Shown here in pieces: positions 1 through 12,831 of a stretch of 64,000 nt of DNA (positions within the stretch are counted from its first letter, which is position 1; each line of letters begins with the position of its first letter). The notes under the pieces were generated by a model. That model made no database searches, was not told the DNA's origin, and saw only the letters and a list, made by a program, of their open reading frames with translations. The stretch is from Lepidurus packardi (taxonomy: Eukaryota; Arthropoda; Branchiopoda; Notostraca; Triopsidae), in contig JAKZAN010000006.1 of assembly GCA_023053545.1 (NCBI GenBank), forward strand, positions 2,113,001-2,177,000, given 5' to 3'. Both the position numbers and the translations under genes were made by a program.

Positions 1-200
1 CTACGTAAATCTGAACTTAAAAACTAACACATACTAGATGGCTGAGATGTCGTTTTCATTCTTGTTAATCGCGTTTGTCTAAGACGACAACGTAGCAGGA
101 AGCACGAATACGAAAAGGCAAAAAAAGAGCGGGTGGCACAAGTTGGGGTGGTACAAGGGTAGCACAAGTTGCAAGTAATGACCAACAATTAGTTTCTTAC

Positions 201-3200
201 TTTAGGTTTTCCTTCGCCTACGAACGCGTAACAACCACTTGTTGGTGGCTTAGGCAAAACTGGTTCATTATCGTTGACATCCAACAAATTAACAGTAATA
301 CGGGTGCTGTTAACATTACTTCCAGCTAGCATTTGAAAACACAAGTTTGTGTTTCAGAAAAAGATTTTTGACAGTTATAAGATCACTTACAGTAGGCTCC
401 ATACTGAAAATTATCCCTAGCATCGATGAAAAACAAGTACTGCTTCTTTCCCTTGTCGAAGTCAAACAAGTTCGAGTTCTTGACGGTCACAACTCCTGTT
501 GCACTATTAACTTCAAACTCGTCCATGCCTTCAACGTTGTTTTGCGAAAAAATGTACATGATGTTCCCATAAAATCCTAATAAACAGGAAATACGAGAAT
601 TATCATTCACAAGGCTGAAATAAATGCCGAGGGAGACGTGAAGACTAACCTTCGTCTTCATCTTCGGCAGCCACAGTTGTAATAATTGTTCCGTTGGGAG
701 CATCTTCGGCTATGTCTTTGCTTGGCGGAAAATCCACAAAGTGAGGGGTAACGTCATTAACATCACCGACACGGATAACAATTTCAGTGGAGGTGGTTAA
801 AGGAGGGTCATCGTTATCAGAAGCTCTAATTACACAGGTAATATTCGGAGTGGTTTCTCTATCAATGGACTTCGCAATCACAGCTCCCGTGGTCGAGTTT
901 ACTTCAAGCAATCCATCGCCAAACGTGCACGAGCTAAACAGGATGTATGACAAAGTTATTTATTAGACGTCATTATTTTTTTAAGCTTACTCCAAATTAT
1001 ACGTGATGACATTATTCGCGTTTTCGTCAACGTCCGTGGCGCGAACTTGGTTGACTATAGTGTCATCTGGCTTATTTTCTTGGATTTCCCAATCGGTATA
1101 CTTTTCAAGGAAAGTGGGCGGATTGTCATTGACGTCACCAACTGTGATGCTTAGTGTCAATTTCGCAATGGGAACGCCTGCTTCAGTATTTTTGTCTTCA
1201 ACTTGTATAACCAAATCAACAGAATCAAATCGTTCACGGTCAGGGCTTAATGTACCCACAAAAACTTCCGCCGTAATACTTCCATCCGCTTCGTTTGTTG
1301 GCTTGACAGTAAAGCACCTGCAATGAGAAAGATACATGTGCCTTTTGAGTTTTATATTCGAAGAGTCTCGGAACATACTTAGTAAAGTCATAATCAGCTG
1401 AGGTTTGTACAGGCGCATTATTGCGTCTGAATTTACTTTCGGCAAAATTAATCGAAACCACCAAATCGGGTTTTGTATCCGCATCGGAAGCCGTAATTCC
1501 TGTCATCACGACTGTGTCAAGTTCACAATTTTCTATGACGATGCCAGTATTGTTTATCTAGTATGCAATTGAACATTCAGTACCAAAGTATGGACAATTT
1601 GATCATATACAGTGGTGATTTTTGGTGGGGTATCATTAACATCCAAGAGATTGATGGTTAACGTCGCTGTCGTCTTGTAGGTCGTGTTAACTATGAAAAT
1701 TGTATTAGAATCGCCGTACTATAAATTACGGCCATAATGTAGCTGACTTACACTCATCTTTGCCATCGGCTAGTTGTAAGGTTATTTCCCACTTCTCTTG
1801 ATTTTCCCTGTCAAAAAGTTGCGCCGCTGTGTAAGTAACCGTTCCGTCTTGACTTATGGCAAAAGATTTAGAATAGTCCGTTTGCACCAAAGAATAACTA
1901 ATAAAATAAATATAGTGGACTTTCCCTGAAGTTGAGAGCATAATAGATACATTAAACTGGCGGCACCAAATTCTGGTGACACATCTTCGTCAGCGCCCTT
2001 TACTTGGATAATTATGAAGCCATTTGTAGCATTTTCCATGACGTCTACTCTATATCCACCGTTTACCGTATCCAAAAAAAGGGGCTGATTATCATTAAGA
2101 TCTTTAACTTCAATGATAATTAGAGCTTCGTCTCTATGACTCGTATCAGCTTCCTCCATAACAGTCAACTGAAAAAAGTTAGTTTTTACTAATTTGCCCG
2201 AATTTACTGCTAGGAGAGCAACAACGAAAAACGGTTACCTTGAATGTTACATTGCGACGATCTGGATTTTCGTAATCAAGTAGTTCACTATTCGCAACGG
2301 TTAAGATGTACGTTGTATTCTGCGTAGAGAATCCGGTTGGACTAATGTTAATCTGGTCAGAAAAAGGCTGTTCTATTTTCGTCTGGTAACGACCACCAGC
2401 TCCCTATAAAAAAGGATTCCAAAATAGTAAGCGTGCTTTAAACAAGCCTAGATATACCAAATCCATGTCTACTACTCGAATGTCTCCACCACTGAATGAC
2501 AACGCGCCCCGCGAATTTTCGTAAACCGAGGTGTAAAAGACGTCGCCGTTAAACGTAGGGACATTATCATTAATGTCGTCTAAGAAGACTGTGCATTGAA
2601 AGTCTGCTTTTGAAGTAGGATCGCTTGCTTCGGATGCAGTAATGTTGACAAGCAAATACGTATCACCGATGTCCCGATCGACTTCTTTCGCCAGGGTTAA
2701 CTGCCCAGTCTTAGAATCCATATTGAAATACGACGACTGAGCTCCTAACAGACGTAATACGATTAAATATGTCAAATTTTCCGAGAGAAAAATTGCTGTT
2801 ACCGGAAATAGCGTAAACTATTGGTGCACGTACGCCTAGGTCACCATCATACGCCAATACTTTGGTCACGTTGTCATTCTATGTCCACAACAATATAAAC
2901 TACTAAATTTTCATAAGTTTTTTTTTAACCTACAATTTGAGACCCATCAGGATTACCCGACTCTTTTAAGTTGACTACTGGTTGGATTACAGACCATTTC
3001 GGCGCCTCATCTGCTTGATCGTTAACTTGCAAGTTTAAAGACAAATACGAAGATTGACCAGCAGTGTCCTGAATTTGATGTTTAAGAACATCGCAATTAC
3101 ATCAAACTGTGGTTTTGTAAACTCACTTCCACGAAAATGTCAAGTAGGTAAAGATTCGCCGTTTCGTAATCCAGTGGTTTAATCACACTCAACTGCCCTA

Positions 3201-4030
3201 CGTTCCAGTTCGGCTGATTAATGGTATCCATTTGGAAATACTCCTTATAAGGATCGTCTACCTGTTATCATTCTGATTTACCAATATTATTTACAAAAAG
3301 CACAATTACTTGAAGTGAATAGGTTAACTTATTATTATCTAACGCATCGGCGTCCTTGGCTGTAAAATTGTAAACTGTTCCCTTCGTATTCTAAGCAAAC
3401 AAAATATTTAATAGTTGTTAAAAAAAAGTGACATTTTCTTAATTACTTCAGGAAATTTGAGTTGTCCGGTGGGTCTGTCCAAGTATGGTATATTATCGTT
3501 GACATCTACGATTTTGACTGTAAGTACTCGAATATTTCCGGGGAACTCGTAGATATAGGTGTAACTACGAATTGCTTCATAATCAACCGCATCTTTGAGG
3601 AACAGGTTGCCGTCATTGCCGCTGCCAGTAGCTTTCATAAGAAAAATTGTGCTTGGTGTAGTAGGACTTGGCTTCTGACTTGGTACCGAAGCTCCTGCGT
3701 AAATAACGCCAAACGTAATGGTACAATTTTAAACTGGATTACTGTACCTGTATATTTTAATACGGCTGTAATATTTCCGTCAATTATAATATTCTCGCCA
3801 ACAGTTAACGTAGCCGTAGTTGATATAACGTCTACAGCTACAAAATCGAAAGCACTACTTTCCTGCGGAGGCAACGTAATCCATGGGTCGCTCCACTGGC
3901 TCAAAACTGTGCGTCAAGCATGTTTTCATTAGTGAATAGAGAGAAACCCTTTACAACGATACAAATGTAACCACTCACCTGGCGTAATGATCATGCCACA
4001 CAACACTATTACTAGACACTTATTCGGCAT
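201..4030 (-). CDS. Cadherin-repeat transmembrane protein, N-terminal part (runs off left edge)
   Basis: This is the amino-terminal part of a large cadherin, a calcium-dependent adhesion protein of the cell surface. It opens with a signal peptide (MPNKCLVIVLCGMIITPG). Seventeen coding exons splice in continuous frame: 4030-3979, 3906-3748, 3694-3447, 3390-3310, 3261-3127, 3068-2934, 2878-2803, 2744-2458, 2403-2239, 2168-1951, 1897-1752, 1690-1611, 1557-1379, 1317-991, 933-650, 576-391 and 325-201, 961 codons in all. About eight cadherin repeats are recognisable by calcium-binding linkers such as DVNDNIPYL, DDINDNVPTF, DLNDNQPLF, DVNDNPPTF and DVNDNEPVL, with LDYE-type motifs before them. One linker (QVNDQADEAP) is degenerate. 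Introns are mostly 50-100 bases. A donor at 200 ends the last visible exon, so bases 1-200 are intron and the membrane segment lies outside. The exact cadherin subfamily is not recognised. Confidence 0.9.
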
Positions 4031-4176
4031 ATTTCTTCCCATGCACAGACCAAACCCTACTGGGAATGACGATCAATGTAGCAAATATCTCGTACTGAAA
4101 TGTCTCCTAGCTGCGTCTTGTCGTTCGCTAGCTCTAAAAATTACTAGCATATCACCCTTATTCCGTTATGACAGCG

Positions 4177-4227
4177 AGATAAAAGCATTACAAGTACCTT
4201 TATCACAATCCTGTATTGACCTTATCA
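4177..4227. promoter_or_regulatory. Cluster of three GATA-type sites upstream of the cadherin start
   Basis: Three WGATAR matches lie 150-200 bases upstream of the cadherin ATG: AGATAA at 4177-4182 and TTATCA at 4200-4205 and 4222-4227. GATA factors drive gut and epithelial genes in arthropods. That the cluster works as an enhancer or promoter is inference; the motif is short and the region is AT-rich. Confidence 0.25.
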
Positions 4228-4824
4228 GCTGCCCAATGACGTTATGAGATTATTCCAGATCGTTTCCTATCTAACAGGCTATCGCATTTGGTACGCTTTA
4301 CTTCAGCATAATAAAAGCTTTCCGATTGTTAACACTGTGCAAGTGATACAAGGGTCCAACGATAGACATTGGCTGTAAAAAAAAAAAACATTACTTAAAC
4401 GTTAACCGAACCGGAAAGAATGGCTAGACAAGACTCATTAGCAAGATGGAAGAGAATTATTCAGCTCATATTCACTTTTCAAGGGAACTGTACCGAAAAT
4501 CACGACCCGCTTTTTATGTTAAAACTAAGACAAGCGGAAGTAATGTTTAACCTCCACGAGGCAATCTCTTATTCTTATTACAGGTATTCTTATTCTTGCT
4601 GCTTCATGCTTGCATTGCTTCTCTCATTATAGCTCTGAAATCCTACATAATGATCATAGCGTCAAACATTAAAGTGTTTCAAATTTAAGGTGTGCTTAAA
4701 GTCTCAAGGAAAAGTTTTTTTTTAATTAACTTTTCCAACCACTGTGCCGCAGCAATCCATATGTATTGACGATTGGCTCAATGGGAAGCCAGGTTTCCGC
4801 CAGCTGATATTGTTGATATTACTG

Positions 4825-6468
4825 TCAAGCCTCGTCCATCCTTGTACTCTTTTGTAACGAGATTGGCCATCGCTTTATTCGTTGACTTTGGTAACGTGAA
4901 CACACTTCTGTGAAATTGTCCACTGCTACCTGCTGCGGAACTCCCGCATTTACTCCTTCGTCTCCTATGTCACACAGGCTCTTACCACATCTTAAACATT
5001 GGCAAGACTGTAACAATAGAATCCACGAAGCCTGTCAAGGGAAAGAGGGACACCGTTAAAATAGCGAATGACAATAGATCCGTAGATCCTTAACCTACTT
5101 GAAATGCCTGACGGAACTTAGTTGACATGATATGATAGAGGACGGGATTGACGCAAGTCGACGTAAAGTACAATATCCCAGAAATGTATGTCAACGTAAA
5201 GTAAACTGTCTCCAGAAGCATAGAACGTCCAGCGTTTCCTCCGTAAATGGCTAGCAGTCTCTGAGCGTGGAAAGGCGCCCAACAAACGAAAAATGCCACT
5301 ACGACTGCCACTGTCAGGCGACACGAGTTAGTTTAAGAGAAGGTTATTCTATTAGTCAACGGCCCTAAAAGCACACAAATGTGCTCTAAAACAAATCTGC
5401 CCTATACAAAGCTGAAGTGACACCCCTAAAAACCAAACAAAAGAAGTTTTCTTCCATTGTTACCAATTAGACACGCTTTCAACGCTTCTGACAGGGAAAA
5501 AATACTTCAGCTAAGCATTTCTGGCGACATTTCGCTTGGGACTCTAAGATCTTACCTAGCATGTTGACAACAGCTTTTCTGGACGAGACACTAGTCCTGC
5601 TGCGATTTGGCCGTAACCCAGTTACGGAAGCTGTAGAAGTGTTGACCCTGCTGCTCGTACCTTTGCCTGAAGTGGCTACAGAAATAGTCCAATCCCGTGA
5701 CATGTTGCGCGTGTAACTGGAACGAACAATATTAGCCCTCTGAGCGAATGCGGACGCTTGCCTGAGTTGAAGACCGATGAGGATATACAAGACGCTAATA
5801 AGAGTCAAGGGTGCAACAAAAAATACGAAAGTGGATGCTTCGAAGGAATGTTCCCAAATAACAGTTTTCACGGTGCAAGACGCGTGCTCGTTCACAGTGG
5901 TATTGTCCGGCCGGAGTTCATAGACGATACCAAATTGCATGGCTTGAGGTAATGCGGAAGTAAATGCTGCCAGCCAAATAACGCCGATCCAAAACAAGGC
6001 CCGCGAGAGTCTGGACATGGTATGACTGAGTAATGGATGGCAAATGGCGATATAACGTTCGATTGTGAAGGCAGTAATAGTTAAGACCGACGCATTGGCC
6101 GAGGTTTCTGATGCGATGCCCCACAAGATACAAAAGGCTTCGCCAAAGATGTAAGGGTAACGAGACCACACGGAGTATATCTCTTGAGGTAGTCCAGTAA
6201 GCAAAAGTAGCAAATCCGATATGGCAAGACTGAACAAGTAGTAATTGGTGGCCGTATGCATAGATTTGTGCTGGATGATCACTACACACGTGCACGCATT
6301 ACCAATAAGGCCTGTTACAAAAATAAGAACGTACAAAACCGTCACTGGAATGACAATCCATAACGAGTCGCGTTCAGGACCCCAATCTGACGGTTGCCAG
6401 ATGTCATCCTCACTGCTGCTGACCACTGCGCTTTTCAAGAACTCTAAGCTGTCATTTTGGGCCCACAT
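4825..6468 (-). CDS. Neuropeptide GPCR, pyrokinin/CAPA (PRXamide) receptor type
   Basis: This is a class A seven-helix receptor of 435 aa in three coding exons: 6468-5556, 5310-5099 and 5007-4825. The junctions are in phase 1 and then 0, both with good GT-AG signals. Helix 1 starts near residue 37. The ERY motif ending helix 3 is at 137-139 within TIERYIAICHP, helix 6 carries CWAPFHAQRL (about 314-323), and helix 7 carries NPVLY (about 359-363). CWAPFHAQRL, and the LPQEIYSVW stretch at the end of helix 2, are typical of insect pyrokinin and CAPA receptors, related to vertebrate neuromedin-U receptors; this family call is from memory. The extracellular N terminus has an N-x-S site (NDS). The third exon supplies a cysteine-containing cytoplasmic tail (SCQCLRCGK). 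It would act at the plasma membrane as receptor for amidated PRX peptides. Subtype (pyrokinin-1, -2 or CAPA) cannot be decided here. Confidence 0.82.
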
Positions 6469-8661
6469 GTTTCTTTAACTTCTTTGTTCAACATTAGCGA
6501 CTCGTCACAGCAACCGCAAAAGAAAATTGGAACTTTGATTCCCACATCTTCTAGCGCAGAATACAATTCAGATTAGAAAGATGAAGCACAACGGAAATTA
6601 AGGATAACTGGGAACAGTATAAGTAACAGTCGACCGTCGGAATGGGCACCACTGACGATACCAGCAGAAATGTGCTCTTCAGCTGTCCCAGTACATTCCT
6701 CTTAGAGTTGTATCTCCTAGGTTGTTCTCCAAGAGCATCACGCCTAAGCACGCCTGCGTTCGGGGCTCGAGTAGCCTTTTTCTCTCTCAAGCATGCCGTA
6801 CACTTTCTTACAGCGCCAGGGTGTATCCTTAAACAGCAGTCTAAAATCATGTGATAAACGGAATATCGTTGTCGGCTTCATTTTATTTTTGCTATTACAT
6901 TTTGCTCAAATGTAAACGTTTTCAGCGTTCGCTAAAGGACTTTACATAATTCAGTAGTTATGTCATAGCTGTAGTACGAGAAACGAAATGTCTTCTATAA
7001 TTTTTGTGGGCCAAAATACGAACAGAAATAACTGGATAGCATGCATCTATCTCGTGAATACTTACAGCAAACATTTCTGGCAATTACCATAATTGCGACC
7101 CAGAACCAGATGCCTCGAAAATTCCGTCACATCCCACGTAACACTGGGAATTCAGTCCCGCGATACGATGGATGGTTTATATGCATTGAACCATGCAAGT
7201 CCCAATGCTACTCTTCAGTTTCCTTTCACGCAATATCTTCACGATAACTTGGATAATTATAAAAGCAAAGTTCGGCGTCACAAAATGTCAATGCATTTCT
7301 TGACAACCTTGTCGGTGTCTCGTTTCGTTATTACGTGAATGCTTTGTACAAAGCATAACAAGACGAAGTCGATAAACTCGACACGCGCTGCCTGCAAGAA
7401 GAGGGCAAAGTTTTTTTTAGAGAAATTCCAAATTAAGGTTCTTTGTATCTTGTGCAAACGGATCCGTCTTTGGTGTAGCCATCGAGTCTCAAAGTCAGGG
7501 TAGCAAGATTGGCTCCGCTTATAGTGGCTATTTTTTCTTCTAGACTGCAACTAAAAAGGGCAAGGAGCTGAACTTCCTTTCTTTACGACTGAGATAAACT
7601 ACCCAGTGCTAGTGATAGTCCGGATAGACCATTACATCCATAGCACCACTTCTCTTTGGTATTTGGGCTGTGGAACTAAACGCTGGGTCTTGTCGTCTTT
7701 AAAAAGAGAGAAAAGGAATGCACCAACGTTTCCTGATACATGACAATTAGAAGAAGAAAAGCTTACTTTAAACTTCATAACAAGTTTTTTCTCTAATTCA
7801 ACAACAGAAAAACATCAATCCGACTTATACGACATACTGTAAATGCTTACTTCAAATTGCAGGATTATTATGGCAAGTACGTCAGAGTTCTCTAAACCTT
7901 ATAACACAGCCTTTCTCGTCTCCAACTTCTTAGGCTGTGTGCCTTATATCATTTTTCCGTCCTTACTATCCTTCATGCTTAGTAAATATTGACAGTGCAT
8001 ATAAGGCCGAAAGTATAGCTCCTGAGTGCTATTGCTCCAGCATATGGACTGGCTGATCTTTTTATTAGTTCCTCATCACATTCCTATGAGATTCACGCTC
8101 TCTAGAATGAATCTCGAATAGTTATTTCATCAGTTCAAATCAAGCATTAGTACGCATAATAACGATACATAAAATGAAGAAAAGTAATGAAGTATCAAGA
8201 CAAACTTCAATTCCACCGGCGTCAAGGCTGACAATGCCACCAACGCCGCTCAAATGGAGCAGTTGTAAAGCTCGTATACAAACAACTTACATTTAGACAC
8301 AGGAAAGGCTGGCAGGACGCAGCTTTCTTGTCCCCATAACGACCCTTTCACATCGCTCGCTGTGCCTAGATAGATATATTCATAGATAGTAAAAGCTAAA
8401 GCAGCTCTAGAATCCCGAGTTCTACCATATCTTCTTCTATGTATTTGCTCCCTTATATTTTGCCAGACGCATGAATGAAGACTAATTTGGATGCAAACCC
8501 CATAACGCAGCCAAGCAGAAATAGAACTGTTACCAACTATGTAGAACTGGCAGGCTTTTCTTTTAAACTTCGCCAAGAGAGAATTTCAAACGGAAACTAA
8601 AGAAAGGGCTTTCGTTCAGCAAGCCGATTAAGCTCGGGGCAGCTGCTTGACGTCGTTTTCC

Positions 8662-8669
8662 TATAAAAG
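8662..8669 (+). promoter_or_regulatory. TATA box candidate without an obvious downstream gene
   Basis: TATAAAAG is preceded by a TGACGTCG (CRE-like) stretch. Reading frames starting 30 bases downstream are short: one is 13 codons from the first ATG, and another of 65 codons has no family resemblance. It may be chance or may drive a non-coding transcript. Confidence 0.2.
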
Positions 8670-10843
8670 CTTTGCTATACACTCATGTGGCTGATCAATG
8701 TTACAAGTCACCTATGCAAGAATTAGGTTGTTGTTCAAATTCCACGTACGAACTAGGGTTATTAATTGAAAAAGACTTACTTGGAAATTCGGTGGGGGCA
8801 AATTACCCCGACCAATTAACTGTAACATTTAATTTATGTAATGAATCTTTTCACGGCGGATTTAATTAGACACCTTTTGAGCTCGTTCTTTTGAATGTGT
8901 TGTGAACCTTGAATTTTCGTCCTATTTATAAAGCTATTAAATGAAAGACAGAAGTCGAAAAACTTTACCAATTTTTAATGTCAATCAGAACACAAAAATG
9001 GGGCTAAAAGGGAGCTTATTCGGGGAAGGGAATCGGCAATTAATCATAATTTGGTACTGGGTAGTATAGACTCACAAAATCATGTGAAAAAAAGCCCGAT
9101 GCTCAACACAACCAGGTACACACATCATACAAAAAGGGGAAAATAAAGGAAAGCAACAGCAGAAACCAATAAGTTGCACTCACACTTTCACAGAATGAAA
9201 GAGAAAAAGTACCGGGGATTTTTTTTTTCGCCTTCAAGGCGGCACATTATTATTTTTCTTCAATTCACGACGCGTCCAGAGTAGACTCCCAATTAGTTAG
9301 AATATAAACTTATTACGGAGATTACATATTTAAATTATGAGAGTGGTGTTAATTAGGAGTGTTATTTTCAAATTTCAGGGAAAAAAAATCGATTCCGCCA
9401 CAAACTTTCAGGAGGGAGAAGACAATTCATACCAAAACAATTTAAATTTCTGGGTTAGAGTTCGATTTTTTTAGAGTCAAAATTTGAAACAGTAACACAC
9501 AATTTAGGTGAAAAAGGTTCCCTTCCTCTTCTGTTTCTTTTCAACCCAAGCTAGACTTTTTTTCGCTTCGCTTCTTTGCTTCCATTTCTTTTTTTGCACG
9601 TAATTTAATTACACGAATAACTCTCGACAGTGGTTTTTCAAAGCTGTTGTAATTAGAAGATCATTTCCATCGAATTTTTCGACAAAATTTTGCAACTCGT
9701 GTTTTTTTCTAGCAAATTAGAAGATCCTTCCATTCAATTTTTTTCGAAGAGACTAGATTTAGAGGCCGGGTCAAATGTCAATAACCAGAAATGAGAGTTA
9801 TAGATAGGTGAAGGTTTTTAAATCAAAAACTTAACAAACTCAAAAATCTTCCAAAACGAGTTAATTAAAGGTACCACGAAAATTATGTGTTACACCGCAA
9901 AAAAATTGCTATCTAAATAGAATAGCTGGGCCACTTGCCATCGTTCTCAACCGAATTGCAAGTCCTGCGTATTTATCACAAACTCTGTTATCACGCCTCG
10001 TTGCCTTAGTCAATATTCCCCCCTTATCTCTTTACTTTTACAAGTGTTTTTGCTCACTTATATATAAAAAAAAAAAGCACAACCATGTCTTCAAAGATTT
10101 CGACACTGTCTTTCGGCCTACGCAGTAAAGAAAAGGTTCACGCTACGCGGGGGCAACCATTGGCTTCATAATCCTTTCATCACTCGCATTAGACCCCTTA
10201 AAAAAGCATCACAAAGAATTCATTAACCCCGTCACATTCGCGCGGTACCAGTCTCTTATCACAGATCAGGAATCCTTTCCTTCGACAATGAAATTTGCCG
10301 TTCATGATATATCCATGTCAATCTCTCCCAAAGTTCATTGTTGGCTTATTTTAGGTTGACGGGCTAAGGGCTGCAACATTTTGGGGGGGGCTTTGTTGCG
10401 ACCATCCAAGTATTTCGGTGAAAAGAAAAAAATGCGCGTTGCCATAATGCGTTACTAAGATAAAAGCAAATCTCCCGGAAAACGAGGTACTAACAACTAG
10501 ATCCCTAAAGCCGACCAAAAAAAATAAAATAACGAAGACTTGAAGTAACAGAGACTATACGAGGAAGCTGAACGAAACAAAGGCTAAACCAACAAGAGAA
10601 AGACATACTCCATATTAGGCTTCTTCGTTTCTTTTTCAAAAATGTTCATTAGCGGTTAGGGAAATGTTAACATTAAATATCACACGAGTCTGTGTTGGTT
10701 TTCAAATACGCGCCCTTAAACTTAACAAGAAAAATAGTTTTCGCTTCGAATAAACGCACTCACGTTTTGAAAGTGCCCATTTAAAAAATCATCACCCAGA
10801 AGAGAAAATATCGGCAAACAGTTCAACATTAACTTTGATTATA

Positions 10844-10860
10844 TGACGTCATTATAAAAA
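10844..10860 (+). promoter_or_regulatory. Palindromic CRE followed by TATA-like sequence
   Basis: A perfect TGACGTCA (10844-10851) is followed one base later by TATAAAAA (10853-10860). The next sizeable forward frame starts at 11103. The pairing looks like a core promoter with a CREB/ATF site, but no recognised gene follows. Confidence 0.2.
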
Positions 10861-11102
10861 AAATCCCCCTCAAAACTTACCTTTTTTCCTCTCCAGTGGT
10901 TAATTCCAACGTCGCTATCTAGAAGCCAAATCGGTCAGGACTCAGAACTGCACCAGTTAGTGTTTTTTGTTTGTTTTCGCTTTGCTCCTCGAAATAAAAA
11001 CGTTTGTAAAACAATGTTAGGTAAACTTGTAAATCCTTAATGTCAAAGGATTTTTTTCTTTTTGCTGTTATCTAATCATTAAAAGTGATTAGTCCATAAG
11101 TT

Positions 11103-11895
11103 ATGCTAAGAAGAAAATATGGTTTGCTGTTCGTTATAACTGCAGAAACCGCGGAGAAAATCCAAGGCACGCTGTCACGTAATATTATGAGTGAGCAAAT
11201 GACAATCCAGGAATCTGACGCCAGAATCAGAGATACCGGCATGAAAAAGGAAACGACAAAAAAAGGCCTTACTGGTGGAAATGTTCGTAATGAGTCGATT
11301 CAATTACAAACTTACTTTCCAACTTCTGTTATTTATTACAGAGAGAAAAAAATTCGTAAAAAAATTAAATTGGTAAACTTGCACCGGGAGTAAAGAGATG
11401 AACTGCTTGTTACAGTATATAAAAATTACGTTGAAACAACGCAAAAGGCCTGTACGTATGGAAGGAAAAATGTCGTTCATAAGGAAGAAAGGTTAATTTC
11501 CTAGTGGTGATCTAGTCAACTTAATAAAACGTATGATTCAGTTGAGATAACAAGTTCACCGTTTCCCAAACGACCAAGGATCAGACTTGAATTGATAAAG
11601 TAACCTAGAAGCGTGAAGCGTTTATGATCCTTGATTTTCTTGTAGCGAATAAGGTTAAAACATTCTTTTATGTTACTTTTTTTTTTTGCAGAACTTTGAT
11701 TGTCCCTCTAGTACCGGTGTAAAGCAGTATGGAAGTAGACCTACAAATGCTGGCTTTGCAGCATCCAGAAATAACTATTGCGAAGTGGATCAAGGTTTAA
11801 CCATCCAACTACTTAAACATGAACTAAAATCTCCTGCCATCGTAAACATAACAGCGTTAGATACTAACGCAGTCCTAAGGTTGAACACACCATGA
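11103..11895 (+). CDS. Weak candidate two-exon gene of unknown function
   Basis: A frame starting at 11103 (MLRRKYGLLF) runs to a TTG|GTAAAC donor near 11373. A strong polypyrimidine acceptor (run of T then GCAG) ends at 11691 and is followed by a 204-base open frame to a TGA at 11895. Both joints are phase 0, which would give about 157 residues. The upstream CRE/TATA pair is in a sensible position. Neither half resembles a family I know, and lysine-rich open frames are expected by chance in AT-rich DNA, so this is only a candidate. Confidence 0.15.
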
Positions 11896-12831
11896 GCACA
11901 ATTGGCAGTGAATCTTGCGCCTTAAATGTTTTGTTATGTCCAAGGGGACTAGCGCATTTTTTTTTTCATTCGTATAAAGGCAGTTAGTAACAAAAAACCC
12001 ACAACCAAAATCACCCATCAAATGCGGTAGTCCTGACCGTTTGCTTCTTCCTCTTCCTTTCCTACATGCGCGGCTTTCCCAGTGTTACCACATTTGTAAC
12101 AAAAAAGTGTAAATCTAGCTAAAAATTTTACTTAACGAAAGTTCGGGGAGGTTATCACCCAATATTCCAACCGCCACAGACTAAAATAAATAAAAATAAT
12201 AATAATAACGGTATAAGTGTAATTAGGGGGTATAAATTGTCAAAAAGCTTTTTATAGGATTTGGAAATAAAAAAAAATTCTTCTTTTTTCCTTCCAAGCG
12301 AAAAAAATGTGTGGGATATAATGAGTTTGGGTTCGATTGGTCGATGTGAAGTGGTCATGGCTGGAAACTTTGAGCCTCTTGGTTTCACACTGCACTTCGT
12401 TTTTCGCTGATTGTATAGGATTAACTATGGCAAACCATAAAATTAATTCTTTCAATTACTAGGGCTCTTCATTTCCCGAGCCATACTCTATTAGTAAAGA
12501 AAACAAACAATTATTGTAGCTATCGTTACTAACCACATGAACACTGGGAGTCCTCAAGACCTCAACGACCTCTACAACTTTACAAACATACTATTAAGCT
12601 GTGGCAGGCTTGAAAGAATCCCCAACAAATTGCACAACCTTCGTTTCTTGGTCTCATGGAAAAATCGCAAACAAATCAACAGAAAGGGGAAAAAGGGGGG
12701 TTACGGGTTAAAGAGTTATTGCACAAGAGTTGTCGCGAATCTAGCTTACGGCTATAAGTCCCTTCTACCTTTCTACTTGTTTTTCATTTCGATGATACGG
12801 CTAGCAGAATAAGTTTTAAGACATTTTTCGC

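Larger units (their letters stand above)
6469..12831. other. Intergenic region without a convincing gene
   Basis: About 6.4 kb of AT-rich sequence with many A and T runs lies between the receptor and the BTB gene. The open frames are short, mostly lack ATG or homology, and look random in composition. Two promoter-like spots and one weak two-exon candidate are listed separately (8662, 10844 and 11103-11895). Part of the region nearest 6468 is presumably the receptor 5' UTR and promoter. Confidence 0.6.
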
